From: an uncultured beta proteobacterium
GTDB taxonomy: Bacteria > Pseudomonadota > Gammaproteobacteria > Burkholderiales > SG8-41
DNA length: 34,097 bases
NCBI GenBank assembly: GCA_902825845.1
Contig: CADECM010000068.1
Coordinates: 1 to 34,097 of the forward strand
Direction: 5' to 3'
Shown: piece by piece, positions 15,183 through 23,511 of the stretch
Layout: each line of letters begins with the position of its first letter
Numbering within the stretch: position 1 is the first letter of the stretch
Position numbers and translations under genes: made by a program
Notes under the pieces: generated by a model
The model's database searches: none
Seen by the model: only the letters and a program-made list of their open reading frames with translations
Told to the model about the DNA's origin: nothing

Positions 15183-16913
15183 TTATCCAGTCGTTGTCGT
15201 AGGCGACGGGTTGCTGTCGCTGCGGCGATCCTTGACCCGGTCGAGCACGTAGCGCGTCATGCCGGAGGCCAATTCATGATCGCCGACAAACACGCGGTCG
15301 GGCCGGTCGCTGAGCAGCAGACTGGCTTCTTCGTCGCTGCGCGTGAGCACGATGATTTCGATGGCCGGATTGAGGATGTGCGCGGTCTCGATCATCCGTC
15401 GCGCCCGCGCAGAATCGGCCATGGCGATGACCAGGATGGCGGCCCGCGCGACGTGGGCTTGCACCAGCACGGCGGGCTCGGCGGCATCGCCCGAAACGGC
15501 GGGGATGCCGCGCGCGCGCAGGGCTTCCACGGTTTCACGATTCTGTTCAGCGACAACCACGGCAATGCCTTGTTCGGACAAGGCATTGGCGACGCGACGG
15601 CCGACGCGGCCGTGACCGACAATCAGCACATGACCGGTGAGCAGCCTGGCTTCGGTGCTGTCCGGCAGCACGGCCAGCGGATCGCCGCGGCGTTCCATGG
15701 CCCGTGCGACGCGGGAGCGGGACTGTATCCACTTGCACAGCGGATCGATCAGGCTGAACACCAGCGGATTCAGCGCAATAGAAATGACCGCGCCGGCAAG
15801 GATCAGGTTCTGACCTTCAACCGGCAGTAGCTTTAGCGCGACGCCGAGTCCGGCGAGGATGAACGAGAATTCACCGATCTGCGCGAGGCTTGCCGAGACC
15901 GCCAGCGCGGTGTTCAGCGGATAACGGAAGGCGAGCACGATGGCGAATGCCGCGAGCGATTTGCCGATGATGATGATGACGACAACGGCCATGATGCGCA
16001 GCGGATCGTCGATCAGCATGCGTGGATCGAACAGCATGCCGACCGAGACGAAAAACAGCACCGCAAAGGCGTCACGCAGCGGCAGCGATTCTTCAGCGGC
16101 GCGGTGGCTCAGGTCCGATTCGCGCAGCACCATGCCGGCGAAAAACGCGCCCAGCGCGAACGACACGCCGAACAGCGCGGCAGCGCCATAGGCGATGCCG
16201 AGCGCTGCGGCAATGACGCATAGCGTAAACAGTTCGCGCGAGGCGGTGCGCGCCACTTGCCACAGCAGCCATGGAAACAGGCGCCGGCCGACCACCAGCA
16301 TCAGCGTGACGAAGATCGCCACCTGGCCCAGCGTATAACCGACGGTTGTCAGCAGTTCAGTGGTGTTCACGCTGTCACTGTTGCCGCCCAGGATGCCGGC
16401 CAGTGGCGGCAGTAGCACCAGCGCCAGCACCATGACCAGATCCTCAACCACCAGCCAGCCGACGGCAATGCGGCCGTTCATCGAATCCATCACGCCGCGG
16501 CTTTCCAGTGCCTTGAGCAGCACGACCGTGCTGGCGACCGACAGTGCAAGGCCGAACACGAGGCCGGCACCGAGCGACCAGCCCCAGAAGTGCGCGACCG
16601 CCATGCCCAGCAAGGTGGCGACGGCGATCTGCGCGATCGCCCCCGGCAGCGCGATTTTGCGCACGGACAGCAGGTCGTCGATGGAAAGGTGCAGGCCGAC
16701 GCCGAACATCAGCAGCATCACGCCGATTTCGGCGAGCTGGCCGGCCAGCGCCATGTCGGCAACGAATCCCGGCGTGTGCGGGCCGATCAGGATGCCGGCA
16801 ATCAGATAGCCGACCAGCGGCGGCAGTTTCAGCCGCGCGGCAACGAGGCCGAAAAGCAATGCCAGCCCGAAGGCGGCGGCGATGGTGGTGATCAGGCTGA
16901 TACCGTGGGGCAC
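15183..16913 (-). CDS. Monovalent cation:proton antiporter, KefB/YbaL type (CPA2)
   Basis: About 576 residues from GTG 16913 (VPHGISLITTIAAAFGLALLFG), preceded by GGAGAA at useful spacing; the frame is open to 16967 with an alternative ATG at 16943. The N-terminal two-thirds hold about twelve membrane segments with the CPA2 blocks LPPLVGYLIAGILIGPHTPG, EIGVMLLMFGVGLHLS and GWLVVEDLVMVLAL. The C-terminus is a TrkA-N (RCK-like) Rossmann domain starting HVLIVGHGRVGRRVA. The layout matches YbaL and KefB, inner-membrane potassium or cation/proton exchangers gated by nucleotide. The immediate neighbours give no functional clue. Confidence 0.94.
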   Translation of the reverse strand: MPHGISLITTIAAAFGLALLFGLVAARLKLPPLVGYLIAGILIGPHTPGFVADMALAGQLAEIGVMLLMFGVGLHLSIDDLLSVRKIALPGAIAQIAVATLLGMAVAHFWGWSLGAGLVFGLALSVASTVVLLKALESRGVMDSMNGRIAVGWLVVEDLVMVLALVLLPPLAGILGGNSDSVNTTELLTTVGYTLGQVAIFVTLMLVVGRRLFPWLLWQVARTASRELFTLCVIAAALGIAYGAAALFGVSFALGAFFAGMVLRESDLSHRAAEESLPLRDAFAVLFFVSVGMLFDPRMLIDDPLRIMAVVVIIIIGKSLAAFAIVLAFRYPLNTALAVSASLAQIGEFSFILAGLGVALKLLPVEGQNLILAGAVISIALNPLVFSLIDPLCKWIQSRSRVARAMERRGDPLAVLPDSTEARLLTGHVLIVGHGRVGRRVANALSEQGIAVVVAEQNRETVEALRARGIPAVSGDAAEPAVLVQAHVARAAILVIAMADSARARRMIETAHILNPAIEIIVLTRSDEEASLLLSDRPDRVFVGDHELASGMTRYVLDRVKDRRSDSNPSPTTTTG

Positions 16914-17209
16914 GATGCGCTTCTCCACATGATCACTATACATAACACAAGTGCGTGCCCGCATCATGACCGATCAGCATGCGTCATCGGTCAGTCGTGT
17001 TTGGCCGCGACCGGGAAAATGTGGGGGGATTCGCAATCCCAATGCCCCACGTTGAGAAACGAATGACTGAAGACGGATCCCCCCTTCGCGCATGCGCCAC
17101 TATCGCGCCGCAAAGCCTACTGATGCAACTTTTGCAAAGTTGTCGATCAGGGCCGGCGACGATCTGCCCGATCCGCGTTCAGGAGATCGCCGCGGAGCGG
17201 CCTTTCAGG
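16914..17209. other. Intergenic region without a recognisable gene
   Basis: About 296 bases between the cupin and antiporter genes, both on the minus strand. It should hold the antiporter promoter. A small palindrome CAACTTTTGCAAAGTTG at about 17123-17139 is the only structure I noticed; it lacks a T-run and could be an operator or nothing. Confidence 0.4.
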
Positions 17210-17737
17210 TCACCGCCAATGCACGAACAACGGCCCCTCGCCGCCATACACCGGATCGCGCAGCGGCAGCGCAACGCGGGCGAGCGCCACTGCGCGCTGT
17301 TGCACCGTGGCTGCTGACGGCCGGCACATGTCGGGGTGCTGGCCCGCGGGATAGGCACCGACAATGCCCAGCGCGCCGCGCGTCGACAGCCTCTTGTGCG
17401 CAGTGCCCGCCGGCAGCACGATGACGTCACCCGCCCGCGCGGTGATTGTCACGCCGTCTTCGCCGCCGAACTGCGCGGTGACTTCACCGCTGTAGACGCC
17501 GAGGGCTTCGTGCGCGTGACAGTGAAAATGATGAAACGCGTAGATGCCGTTGCGCCACGCGGCCGGCCAGTGGTTGCGTGTGAACAGTGCTTCGAACGTG
17601 GCGGCGAGGTCCGCCGTGGGTTCGGCGAAGACGCCCGTATAGACCAGCAGCGGCCAGCGCGGATGATTCGGTATGTCTGCGCCCGGCTTGAGCCGGTGGG
17701 TGATCAGTGAATTCGCGTTGGACGCGCGATCCGTCAT
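17210..17737 (-). CDS. Cupin-domain protein (YjlB-like)
   Basis: A 175-residue single-domain cupin. Motif 1 is FHHFHCHAHEALGVYSGE with several histidines and a glutamate as potential metal ligands; motif 2 is AGDVIVLPAGTAHKRL. The pattern resembles the YjlB group, whose function is unknown. Its ATG overlaps the isovaleryl-CoA dehydrogenase stop by one base (TAATG), so it is most likely translated with that gene. A role in leucine or isovalerate metabolism is only guilt by association. Confidence 0.87.
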   Translation of the reverse strand: MTDRASNANSLITHRLKPGADIPNHPRWPLLVYTGVFAEPTADLAATFEALFTRNHWPAAWRNGIYAFHHFHCHAHEALGVYSGEVTAQFGGEDGVTITARAGDVIVLPAGTAHKRLSTRGALGIVGAYPAGQHPDMCRPSAATVQQRAVALARVALPLRDPVYGGEGPLFVHWR

Positions 17738-18906
17738 TACATTGTCTCGAACAACTCGCGTCCGATCAGCCAGCGCCGGATTTCCGACGTTCCCGCGCCG
17801 ATTTCATACAGCTTCGCGTCGCGCAGCAGGCGTCCGGCGGGGCTGTCGTTCATGTAGCCGGTGCCGCCCAGGCACTGGATGGTTTGCAGCGCGAGTTCGG
17901 TGGCGCGCTCGGCGGCATAGAGAATCGCGCCGGCCGCGTCGCGCCGCGTGATGTTGCCGGCATCGCAGGCCTGCGCTACTGCGTAGACGTAGGCGCGGCA
18001 GGCGTTGGCGGTGGTGTACATGTCCGCGAGTTTGCCCTGCATCAACTGGAATTCGCCAATGGCCTGGCCGAATTGTTTGCGGTCGTGGCTGTACGGCAGC
18101 GCGAGATCGAGACAGGCCTGCATGATGCCGAGCGGCCCGCCGGCGAGCACCGCGCGTTCGTAATCGAGGCCGCTCATCAGCACGTTGACACCCTTGCCCA
18201 CGGCACCGAGCACGTTCTCGACCGGCACCTCGCAATCGGTGAACACCAGCTCCGAGGTGCTGGAGCCGCGCATGCCGAGTTTGTCGAGCTTGGGCGAGGC
18301 GCTGAAGCCCGCGAACGATTTCTCGACGATGAAGGCGGTGATGCCGCGCGCGTCTGCCGTCGTATCCGTTTTGGCATACACCACCAGCGTGTCGGCGTCG
18401 GGCCCGTTGGTGATCCACATCTTTGTGCCGTTCAGCACATAACGATCGCCCTTCAGGTCGGCGCGCAGGCGCATGCTCACCACGTCCGAACCGGCGCCCG
18501 CCTCGCTCATGGCCAGCGCGCCCACGTGTTCGCCGGAAATGAGTTTGGGCAGGTAGCGGCGCTTTTGCGCCTCGCTGCCGTTACGCCGGATCTGGTTCAC
18601 GCAAAGATTGGAATGCGCGCCGTAGGACAGCCCCACGGAAGCCGAGGCATGGCTCACTTCCTCCATCGCGATCACGTGTGCGAGGTAGCCCATGTTGGCG
18701 CCGCCAAAGTCTTCCTCCACGGTGATGCCGAGCAAGCCCAACTCGCCCAGCTTCGGCCACAGATCGCGCGGAAAGTCGTTGCGCCGGTCGATGTCCGCTG
18801 CGCGCGGCGCAATCTCGGCGCGCGAGAAAGCGCTGACGCTTTCGCGCAGTAGCGCGAGTTCATCCGTAAAGACAAAGAGGTTGTTCAAAATATATAATAA
18901 AATCAA
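17737..18906 (-). CDS. liuA: Isovaleryl-CoA dehydrogenase
   Basis: A 389-residue acyl-CoA dehydrogenase that oxidises isovaleryl-CoA to 3-methylcrotonyl-CoA with FAD, step one of the pathway completed by the carboxylase and HMG-CoA lyase. Close matches to the isovaleryl subgroup: GANMGYLAHVIAMEE, ASVGLSYGAHSNLCVNQI, MSEAGAGSD, KMWITNGPDADTLVVYAKT, and LDYERAVLAGGPLG with the catalytic base Glu250 at the isovaleryl-type position. It ends YEIGAGTSEIRRWLIGRELF. The start is odd: upstream TGA limits it to TTG 18906 or TTG 18888, no Shine-Dalgarno is visible, and the first codons (ILLYILNN) come from AT-rich element copy E read antisense. The cupin gene is co-translated downstream. Confidence 0.95.
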   Translation of the reverse strand: MILLYILNNLFVFTDELALLRESVSAFSRAEIAPRAADIDRRNDFPRDLWPKLGELGLLGITVEEDFGGANMGYLAHVIAMEEVSHASASVGLSYGAHSNLCVNQIRRNGSEAQKRRYLPKLISGEHVGALAMSEAGAGSDVVSMRLRADLKGDRYVLNGTKMWITNGPDADTLVVYAKTDTTADARGITAFIVEKSFAGFSASPKLDKLGMRGSSTSELVFTDCEVPVENVLGAVGKGVNVLMSGLDYERAVLAGGPLGIMQACLDLALPYSHDRKQFGQAIGEFQLMQGKLADMYTTANACRAYVYAVAQACDAGNITRRDAAGAILYAAERATELALQTIQCLGGTGYMNDSPAGRLLRDAKLYEIGAGTSEIRRWLIGRELFETM

Positions 18907-18915
18907 TCAGTTACT
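18890..18915 (+). repeat. Dispersed AT-rich element, copy E
   Basis: Plus-strand ATAATAAAATCAATCAGTTAC, diverged from the core at a few bases. It covers the translation start of liuA in antisense orientation. Confidence 0.65.
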
Positions 18916-19116
18916 GAACGTTGCCGCGTGCTGGCAGTGTGCTGGAACGATGCACAACGTGCATTCTGGCACTGTCGGCGTGACAGCGGCGTTGCGGGGT
19001 GGCCACTATGGTGTAGCATACTCCCGATTGTGCTATGCAATATATTGGCTCAATTGCTAAAAAGTCCTTTAAAAACATTGAGATAAGGATGACGTGCCCG
19101 TCGGGGCGCACCCACT

Positions 19117-20196
19117 ATGCAAGCTACGCAAGCTGCAATTCCATTGAAAAAAGCCCCGTCGCCCATGCCCGAAATGCACTACCCGATTGCCGACGCGCCT
19201 GCGCCGGGCACCGTGACGGCAGTCGCCCCGGGCGTGTTGTGGCTGCGCATGCCGCTGCCGTTCGTGCTCAACCACATCAACCTGTGGCTACTCGAAGACG
19301 GCGACGGCTGGACCATTGTCGACTGCGGTTTTGCCACCGACGAAGCGCGCGGCTGCTGGGAACAAATCTTCGCGCAGCAGTTGGGCGGCAAGCCGGTCAA
19401 GCGAGTGATCGTCACGCACTTTCATCCGGACCACATCGGCCTGTGCCACTGGCTGTGCCAGAAGCATGGCGTGATCCCGTGGATGACCAAGTCCGAATTT
19501 CTGCAGGCACACAACGTGCTCGCGCGCGGCGCCGCGGTCGACCGCGATGCCCTGCGCGGCTTGATGACGCAGCATGGCCTGGACGCGCCGCGCATGAAGT
19601 GGATCGATGAACGCGAGAACCTGTATCCGCGCGGCGTTCCCGGACTGCCCGGTGCGCATCGGCGCCTGCGCGACGGCGAGAGCTTCACCATCGGCGCTCA
19701 CCGCTGGCGCGTGGTGGTCGGATACGGACACTCGCCCGAGCACGCCAGCCTGTATTGCGAGGCACTGGGCCTGTTCATCGCGGGCGATATGCTGCTGCCG
19801 CGCATTTCCACCAACGTCAGTGTGTGGCCGAACGAGCCCGAATCTGATCCCGTGGGCGAGTTTCTGGATTCCCTAACGCGCTATACCGCGCTGCCGCCGG
19901 ATACGCTGGTGCTGCCCTCGCACGGGCTGCCGTTTCGCGGCCTGCACGCGCGCGTGAATGCGCTGCGCGAACATCACCGTACGCGGCTCGCCAGCGTGAC
20001 CGAAGCGTGCGCCACACCGCAAGCCGCGGTGGATGTGCTGCCGGTGCTGTTCGACCGCACCTTCGACGATCATCATCTGCTGTTTGCCATGGGCGAGGGC
20101 ATTGCGCACCTCAACTACCTGATGCACCGCGGCACGCTGCGCCGCACCGTGGACGGCGGCGGCGTCTACCGTTTTGTGCGCGCGGAGAAAGCCTGA
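19117..20196 (+). CDS. Metallo-beta-lactamase-fold hydrolase
   Basis: A 359-residue MBL-fold protein. The zinc-binding signature is HFHPDH (His101, His103, Asp105, His106) after GWTIVDCGF; a later zinc ligand is likely in GYGHSPEHASLY, and an aspartate lies in LFIAGDMLLPR. The C-terminal helical region resembles the glyoxalase-II-like/lactonase group, where thioesters are frequent substrates. The ATG at 19117 is used; MPEMHYPIADAP (16 residues in) is an alternative. Its stop directly abuts the ATG of the PHA synthase gene with no gap, so the two are surely cotranscribed, suggesting an acyl-CoA or hydroxyacyl substrate (inference). The upstream region (18916-19116) is shared with divergent liuA. 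Confidence 0.9.
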   Translation: MQATQAAIPLKKAPSPMPEMHYPIADAPAPGTVTAVAPGVLWLRMPLPFVLNHINLWLLEDGDGWTIVDCGFATDEARGCWEQIFAQQLGGKPVKRVIVTHFHPDHIGLCHWLCQKHGVIPWMTKSEFLQAHNVLARGAAVDRDALRGLMTQHGLDAPRMKWIDERENLYPRGVPGLPGAHRRLRDGESFTIGAHRWRVVVGYGHSPEHASLYCEALGLFIAGDMLLPRISTNVSVWPNEPESDPVGEFLDSLTRYTALPPDTLVLPSHGLPFRGLHARVNALREHHRTRLASVTEACATPQAAVDVLPVLFDRTFDDHHLLFAMGEGIAHLNYLMHRGTLRRTVDGGGVYRFVRAEKA

Positions 20197-22002
20197 ATGA
20201 GCGCAGCCGAGCAAACCGCGTTCGATCCCGCCGAAATCACCCGGCTCTACGGCGACATCGCACGCAAGAGCGGCGAATTGTTGACCCGCGCCATGCAAAA
20301 GGCGGCGGCCGATCCCAAGCAGGCATTTGACGACGAGCTGGGGATCGCGCGCGCGTTTTTCGACGCCTGGGTGAAAATGGCCACGGATCCGGTGCAACTG
20401 ATGCAATCGCAGATCAAGGCGTGGCAGGATTATGCGTCGCTGTGGCAGAACACCTGGCTCGCGATGGCCGGGCAAAAGCCCGCGCCGGTGGTGGAGGTGC
20501 AAAAAGGCGACCGCCGCTTTCGCCACGAAGACTGGGAAAACAAGTTCCTGTTCGACTACCTCAAGCAATCGTACCTGATTGCCGCGCGTCACCTGCACAA
20601 GGTGATGTGCGGGGTGCAGGGGCTGGACGAGGCCACCGCCAAGAAAGTGGATTTCTATACGCGTCAGTACATCGACGCGCTGTCGCCATCGAACTTCGCG
20701 CTTACCAATCCGGAAGTGCAGCGCGAAACCGTGCGCAGCGGCGGCCAGAATCTGCTGCGCGGATTCAATAACCTGCTGGACGACCTCGCGCGCGGCGACG
20801 GCGAATTGCGGGTGAAGATGGTGGACGACCGTGCCTTCAAGCTCGGGGAAAACATCGCCGCGACGCCGGGCAAGGTGGTGTTCCAGAACGACCTGCTGCA
20901 GTTGATCCAGTACAGCCCGGCCACCGACAAAGTCTACCGCCGGCCACTGCTGATCGTGCCGCCGTGGATCAACAAGTTTTACGTGCTCGACATGCGCGCC
21001 GACAACTCCTTCGTGCGCTGGGCGGTGGCGCAGGGGCACACGGTGTTCATTGTGTCGTGGGTCAATCCCGATGCCCGGCACGCGCAAAAAACCTTCGAGC
21101 ACTATCTGACCGAGGGCACGCTGGCGGCGATCGACGCCGCGCTCAAAGCCGCGGATGCGGACGATCTGAACCTGATCGGCTTTTGTCTCGGCGGCACGCT
21201 GGCGGCGTCGACCCTGGGGTACCTCGCCGCCCGCAACGATAGGCGCGTGGCGAGCACCACCTTCTTCGCCACGCTGGTGGATTTCCGCCAGGCCGGCGAG
21301 CTTGAAGTGTTCATCGACGAGCAGCAGGTGGCGGCGCTGGAAAAGCGCATGAACCAGCGCGGTTATCTCGAGGGCAGCGAGATGGCCACCACCTTCAATA
21401 TGTTGCGCGCCAACGACCTGATCTGGTCCTTCGTGGTCAACAACTATTTGATGGGCCGCGAACCGATGGCGTTCGACCTGCTCTACTGGAACGCCGATTC
21501 CACGCGCATGCCCGCGGCCATGCATAGCTTTTACCTGCGCAACATGTACCTGAAAAACCTGTTGCGCGAACCCGGCGGCATCACCCTCGCCGGCACGCCG
21601 ATCGATCTGTCGAAAGTGAAGACGCCGCTGTATTTTGTCTCGACCGTTGAAGACCACATCGCGCCGTGGAAGACGGTGTATGCCGGCGCGCGCGTGTTCA
21701 ACAGCGCGGTGCGCTTTGTGCTCGGCGGGTCGGGCCATATCGCCGGCATCGTCAATCCGCCCGCGGCCAACAAGTATGGCTACTGGACCAACGACAAACT
21801 CACCGACACCGCCGACGACTGGCTGGCACAGGCGAGGCAAAATCCCGGTTCGTGGTGGAGCGACTGGCAGCAGTGGGTGGACAAACAGGGCGGCGGCAAG
21901 GTCGCCGCGCGCATCCCCGGTCAGGGCCGGCTGAAGGCGTTGGAAGACGCGCCGGGTTCGTACGTCAGCCTGCGTCTGGACAGCAAAGCCGCGGCAAAGT
22001 AA
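20197..22002 (+). CDS. phaC: Class I-type poly(3-hydroxyalkanoate) synthase
   Basis: A 601-residue alpha/beta-hydrolase-fold polymerase, the length expected for class I PhaC. The lipase-like box GFCLGGTLA contains the nucleophile Cys330; the other triad members are Asp486 (STVEDHIAPW) and His514 (GGSGHIAGIVNPP), all spaced as in known class I synthases. The N-terminal domain shows WQDYASLWQNTW and RFRHEDWENKFLFDYLKQSYL. It polymerises 3-hydroxyacyl-CoA into storage granules in the cytoplasm. The usual partners phaA, phaB and phasin are not adjacent; instead an MBL hydrolase precedes it and a crotonase-like gene follows after about 80 bases. It may therefore be a second synthase paralogue, which only the full genome could tell. 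Confidence 0.95.
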   Translation: MSAAEQTAFDPAEITRLYGDIARKSGELLTRAMQKAAADPKQAFDDELGIARAFFDAWVKMATDPVQLMQSQIKAWQDYASLWQNTWLAMAGQKPAPVVEVQKGDRRFRHEDWENKFLFDYLKQSYLIAARHLHKVMCGVQGLDEATAKKVDFYTRQYIDALSPSNFALTNPEVQRETVRSGGQNLLRGFNNLLDDLARGDGELRVKMVDDRAFKLGENIAATPGKVVFQNDLLQLIQYSPATDKVYRRPLLIVPPWINKFYVLDMRADNSFVRWAVAQGHTVFIVSWVNPDARHAQKTFEHYLTEGTLAAIDAALKAADADDLNLIGFCLGGTLAASTLGYLAARNDRRVASTTFFATLVDFRQAGELEVFIDEQQVAALEKRMNQRGYLEGSEMATTFNMLRANDLIWSFVVNNYLMGREPMAFDLLYWNADSTRMPAAMHSFYLRNMYLKNLLREPGGITLAGTPIDLSKVKTPLYFVSTVEDHIAPWKTVYAGARVFNSAVRFVLGGSGHIAGIVNPPAANKYGYWTNDKLTDTADDWLAQARQNPGSWWSDWQQWVDKQGGGKVAARIPGQGRLKALEDAPGSYVSLRLDSKAAAK

Positions 22003-22080
22003 CCGCGGCGCGTTGCCGGATGCGTGTGATGGCATGGTGTACCATAGCCGGCACCATCACACTACGCAGGAGTACAGGCA

Positions 22081-22857
22081 ATGGCAGTGGTCGAATACCG
22101 GGAAGAAGGCGGCATCGCGTACATCACGCTCAATCGTCCGGAAAAACTCAACGCTTTTTCCGATGAAGTCGGCGTCGCCTTTTGTGAGGCGCTCTACCGG
22201 CTTAACGACGATGCCAACGCGCAGGTCGGCATTCTCTCCGGCAACGGCCGTGCGTTTTGCAGCGGGGCGGATGTGCGCCAGCGCCAGATGCGTGCCAAGG
22301 CGGAGTTGGAGAAACTCGGCAGCCCGGCCGGCCGTGGCGGCAATTTTCGCGAACCGTTTTTCCGTTCGGTCAATTCCAAGCCGTTGATCGCAGCGGTCCA
22401 CGGCTATGTGTATGGTCTGGGTGTGCGCCTTGCACTGTATGCCGACATGCTGGTCGCCGCGCGCGACGCCAAATTCCAGATCACCGAAACGCCGCGCGGG
22501 CTGGACAGCACCGCGTTCTGGATGATGCTGACGCAGTTTACTTCCGGCAATTTCGCCACGGACGTGTCGCTTACCGGACGCACCTGGAGCGCAGAAGAGT
22601 CCGACAGGCATGGTTTGCTGACGCGCCTGTGCGAAGCCGGCGAGCACGTCAAAGTGGCGGAGGAACTGGCGCGCGACATTCTCAAAAATCCGCCGCTGGC
22701 GGTGCGCGCGGTGGTGTCGGCGCGCCGCTCCATGCTGCACGAGATCGACGTCAAGGCGCATGCCGTCGGCCCGCGCGGCCTGCATCTCACCGAAGACTTC
22801 CATGAAAGCGCGAAAGCCTTCCTGGAAAAACGCAAGCCGGTATACCACGGCCGCTAA
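22081..22857 (+). CDS. Enoyl-CoA hydratase/isomerase family protein with altered active site
   Basis: A 258-residue crotonase-fold protein with AGGAG seven bases upstream of its ATG. It has VEYREEGGIAYITLNRPEKLNAF, the oxyanion-hole GRAFCSGADV and a second hole segment HGYVYGLGVRLALYADM. In ordinary hydratases the second segment reads GGGCE, with the glutamate corresponding to rat mitochondrial Glu144; here that position is Arg116. The second glutamate position is kept (Glu136 in ITETPRG, 20 residues on). It may thus be an isomerase, hydrolase or other crotonase variant. It shares strand and spacing with phaC and the following gene. It is unlikely to be a simple substitute for the deleted hydratase at 9368-9868, though I cannot exclude this. 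Confidence 0.88.
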   Translation: MAVVEYREEGGIAYITLNRPEKLNAFSDEVGVAFCEALYRLNDDANAQVGILSGNGRAFCSGADVRQRQMRAKAELEKLGSPAGRGGNFREPFFRSVNSKPLIAAVHGYVYGLGVRLALYADMLVAARDAKFQITETPRGLDSTAFWMMLTQFTSGNFATDVSLTGRTWSAEESDRHGLLTRLCEAGEHVKVAEELARDILKNPPLAVRAVVSARRSMLHEIDVKAHAVGPRGLHLTEDFHESAKAFLEKRKPVYHGR

Positions 22858-22872
22858 CCAGGAGACCCCGCC

Positions 22873-23460
22873 ATGAGCCAGCAAACCACCAGCGGCGCGC
22901 CGCGTTTCAAACCCCTCGCCGAGAGTGACATGAGCGAGGCGCAGCAGGAGGCCGCGCGCGAACTCGTCAGCGGCCCGCGCGGCCACTGGAACCCGTCGGG
23001 CCCCAATGCCCTGCTCGTTCGCAGCCCCGATCTGATGCGGCGCACGCAAAAGGTCGGCGAGTACCTGCGCTACGGCAGCGCGCTGCCGACGCGGCTCAAC
23101 GAATTCGCGATCCTGGTCACCGCGCGCCACTGGACGGCACAGGTGGAGTGGCTCGCCCATCACCCGCTGGCGCTCAAGGCGGGATTGAATCCCGCCGTGG
23201 CCGCCGATCTCGCACAGGGCAAACGTCCCGCCGCCATGCGGGAAGACGAAGCCATCGTCTATCAGTTCTGCACCGAGCTGCACCAGACCAAGGGTGTGAG
23301 CGATGCCACCTTCAACGCCATGCGCGACCAATTCGGCGAACACGGCGTGATCGACCTCATCGGTCTGTCGGGTTATTACGCGATGCTGGCAATGGTGCTC
23401 AACGTCGCGCGCGAGCCGCTGCCGGGTGGTGTGGCGCCGCCGCTGGCGCCGTTACAGTAG
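22873..23460 (+). CDS. Carboxymuconolactone decarboxylase-like (AhpD-fold) protein
   Basis: A 195-residue helical protein starting at ATG 22873 behind AGGAGA, 15 bases after the crotonase stop. The core LNEFAILVTARHWTAQVEWLAHHPLALKAGL matches the CMD/AhpD family pattern of a helix with conserved E-W-x-x-H. The CxxC pair of AhpD peroxidases is absent, so it is not a thiol peroxidase; members of this subgroup are often of unknown function. The operon position suggests involvement with the preceding CoA-ester genes. Confidence 0.87.
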   Translation: MSQQTTSGAPRFKPLAESDMSEAQQEAARELVSGPRGHWNPSGPNALLVRSPDLMRRTQKVGEYLRYGSALPTRLNEFAILVTARHWTAQVEWLAHHPLALKAGLNPAVAADLAQGKRPAAMREDEAIVYQFCTELHQTKGVSDATFNAMRDQFGEHGVIDLIGLSGYYAMLAMVLNVAREPLPGGVAPPLAPLQ

Positions 23461-23511
23461 CGCAGTGCACGCGGCGTAGCCGCGCCACGGGTCGTGCCAG
23501 AGGCGAAGTTG

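Noticed and set aside
17123..17139. CAACTTTTGCAAAGTTG as a terminator
   Set aside because: The stem is short and AT-rich with no following T-run, and it is centrally placed in the gap; an operator is possible but unsupported.
19873..22035. A 720-codon minus-strand frame opposite phaC
   Set aside because: The plus-strand frame has the full PhaC triad; the opposite frame has no domain and is explained by codon bias.
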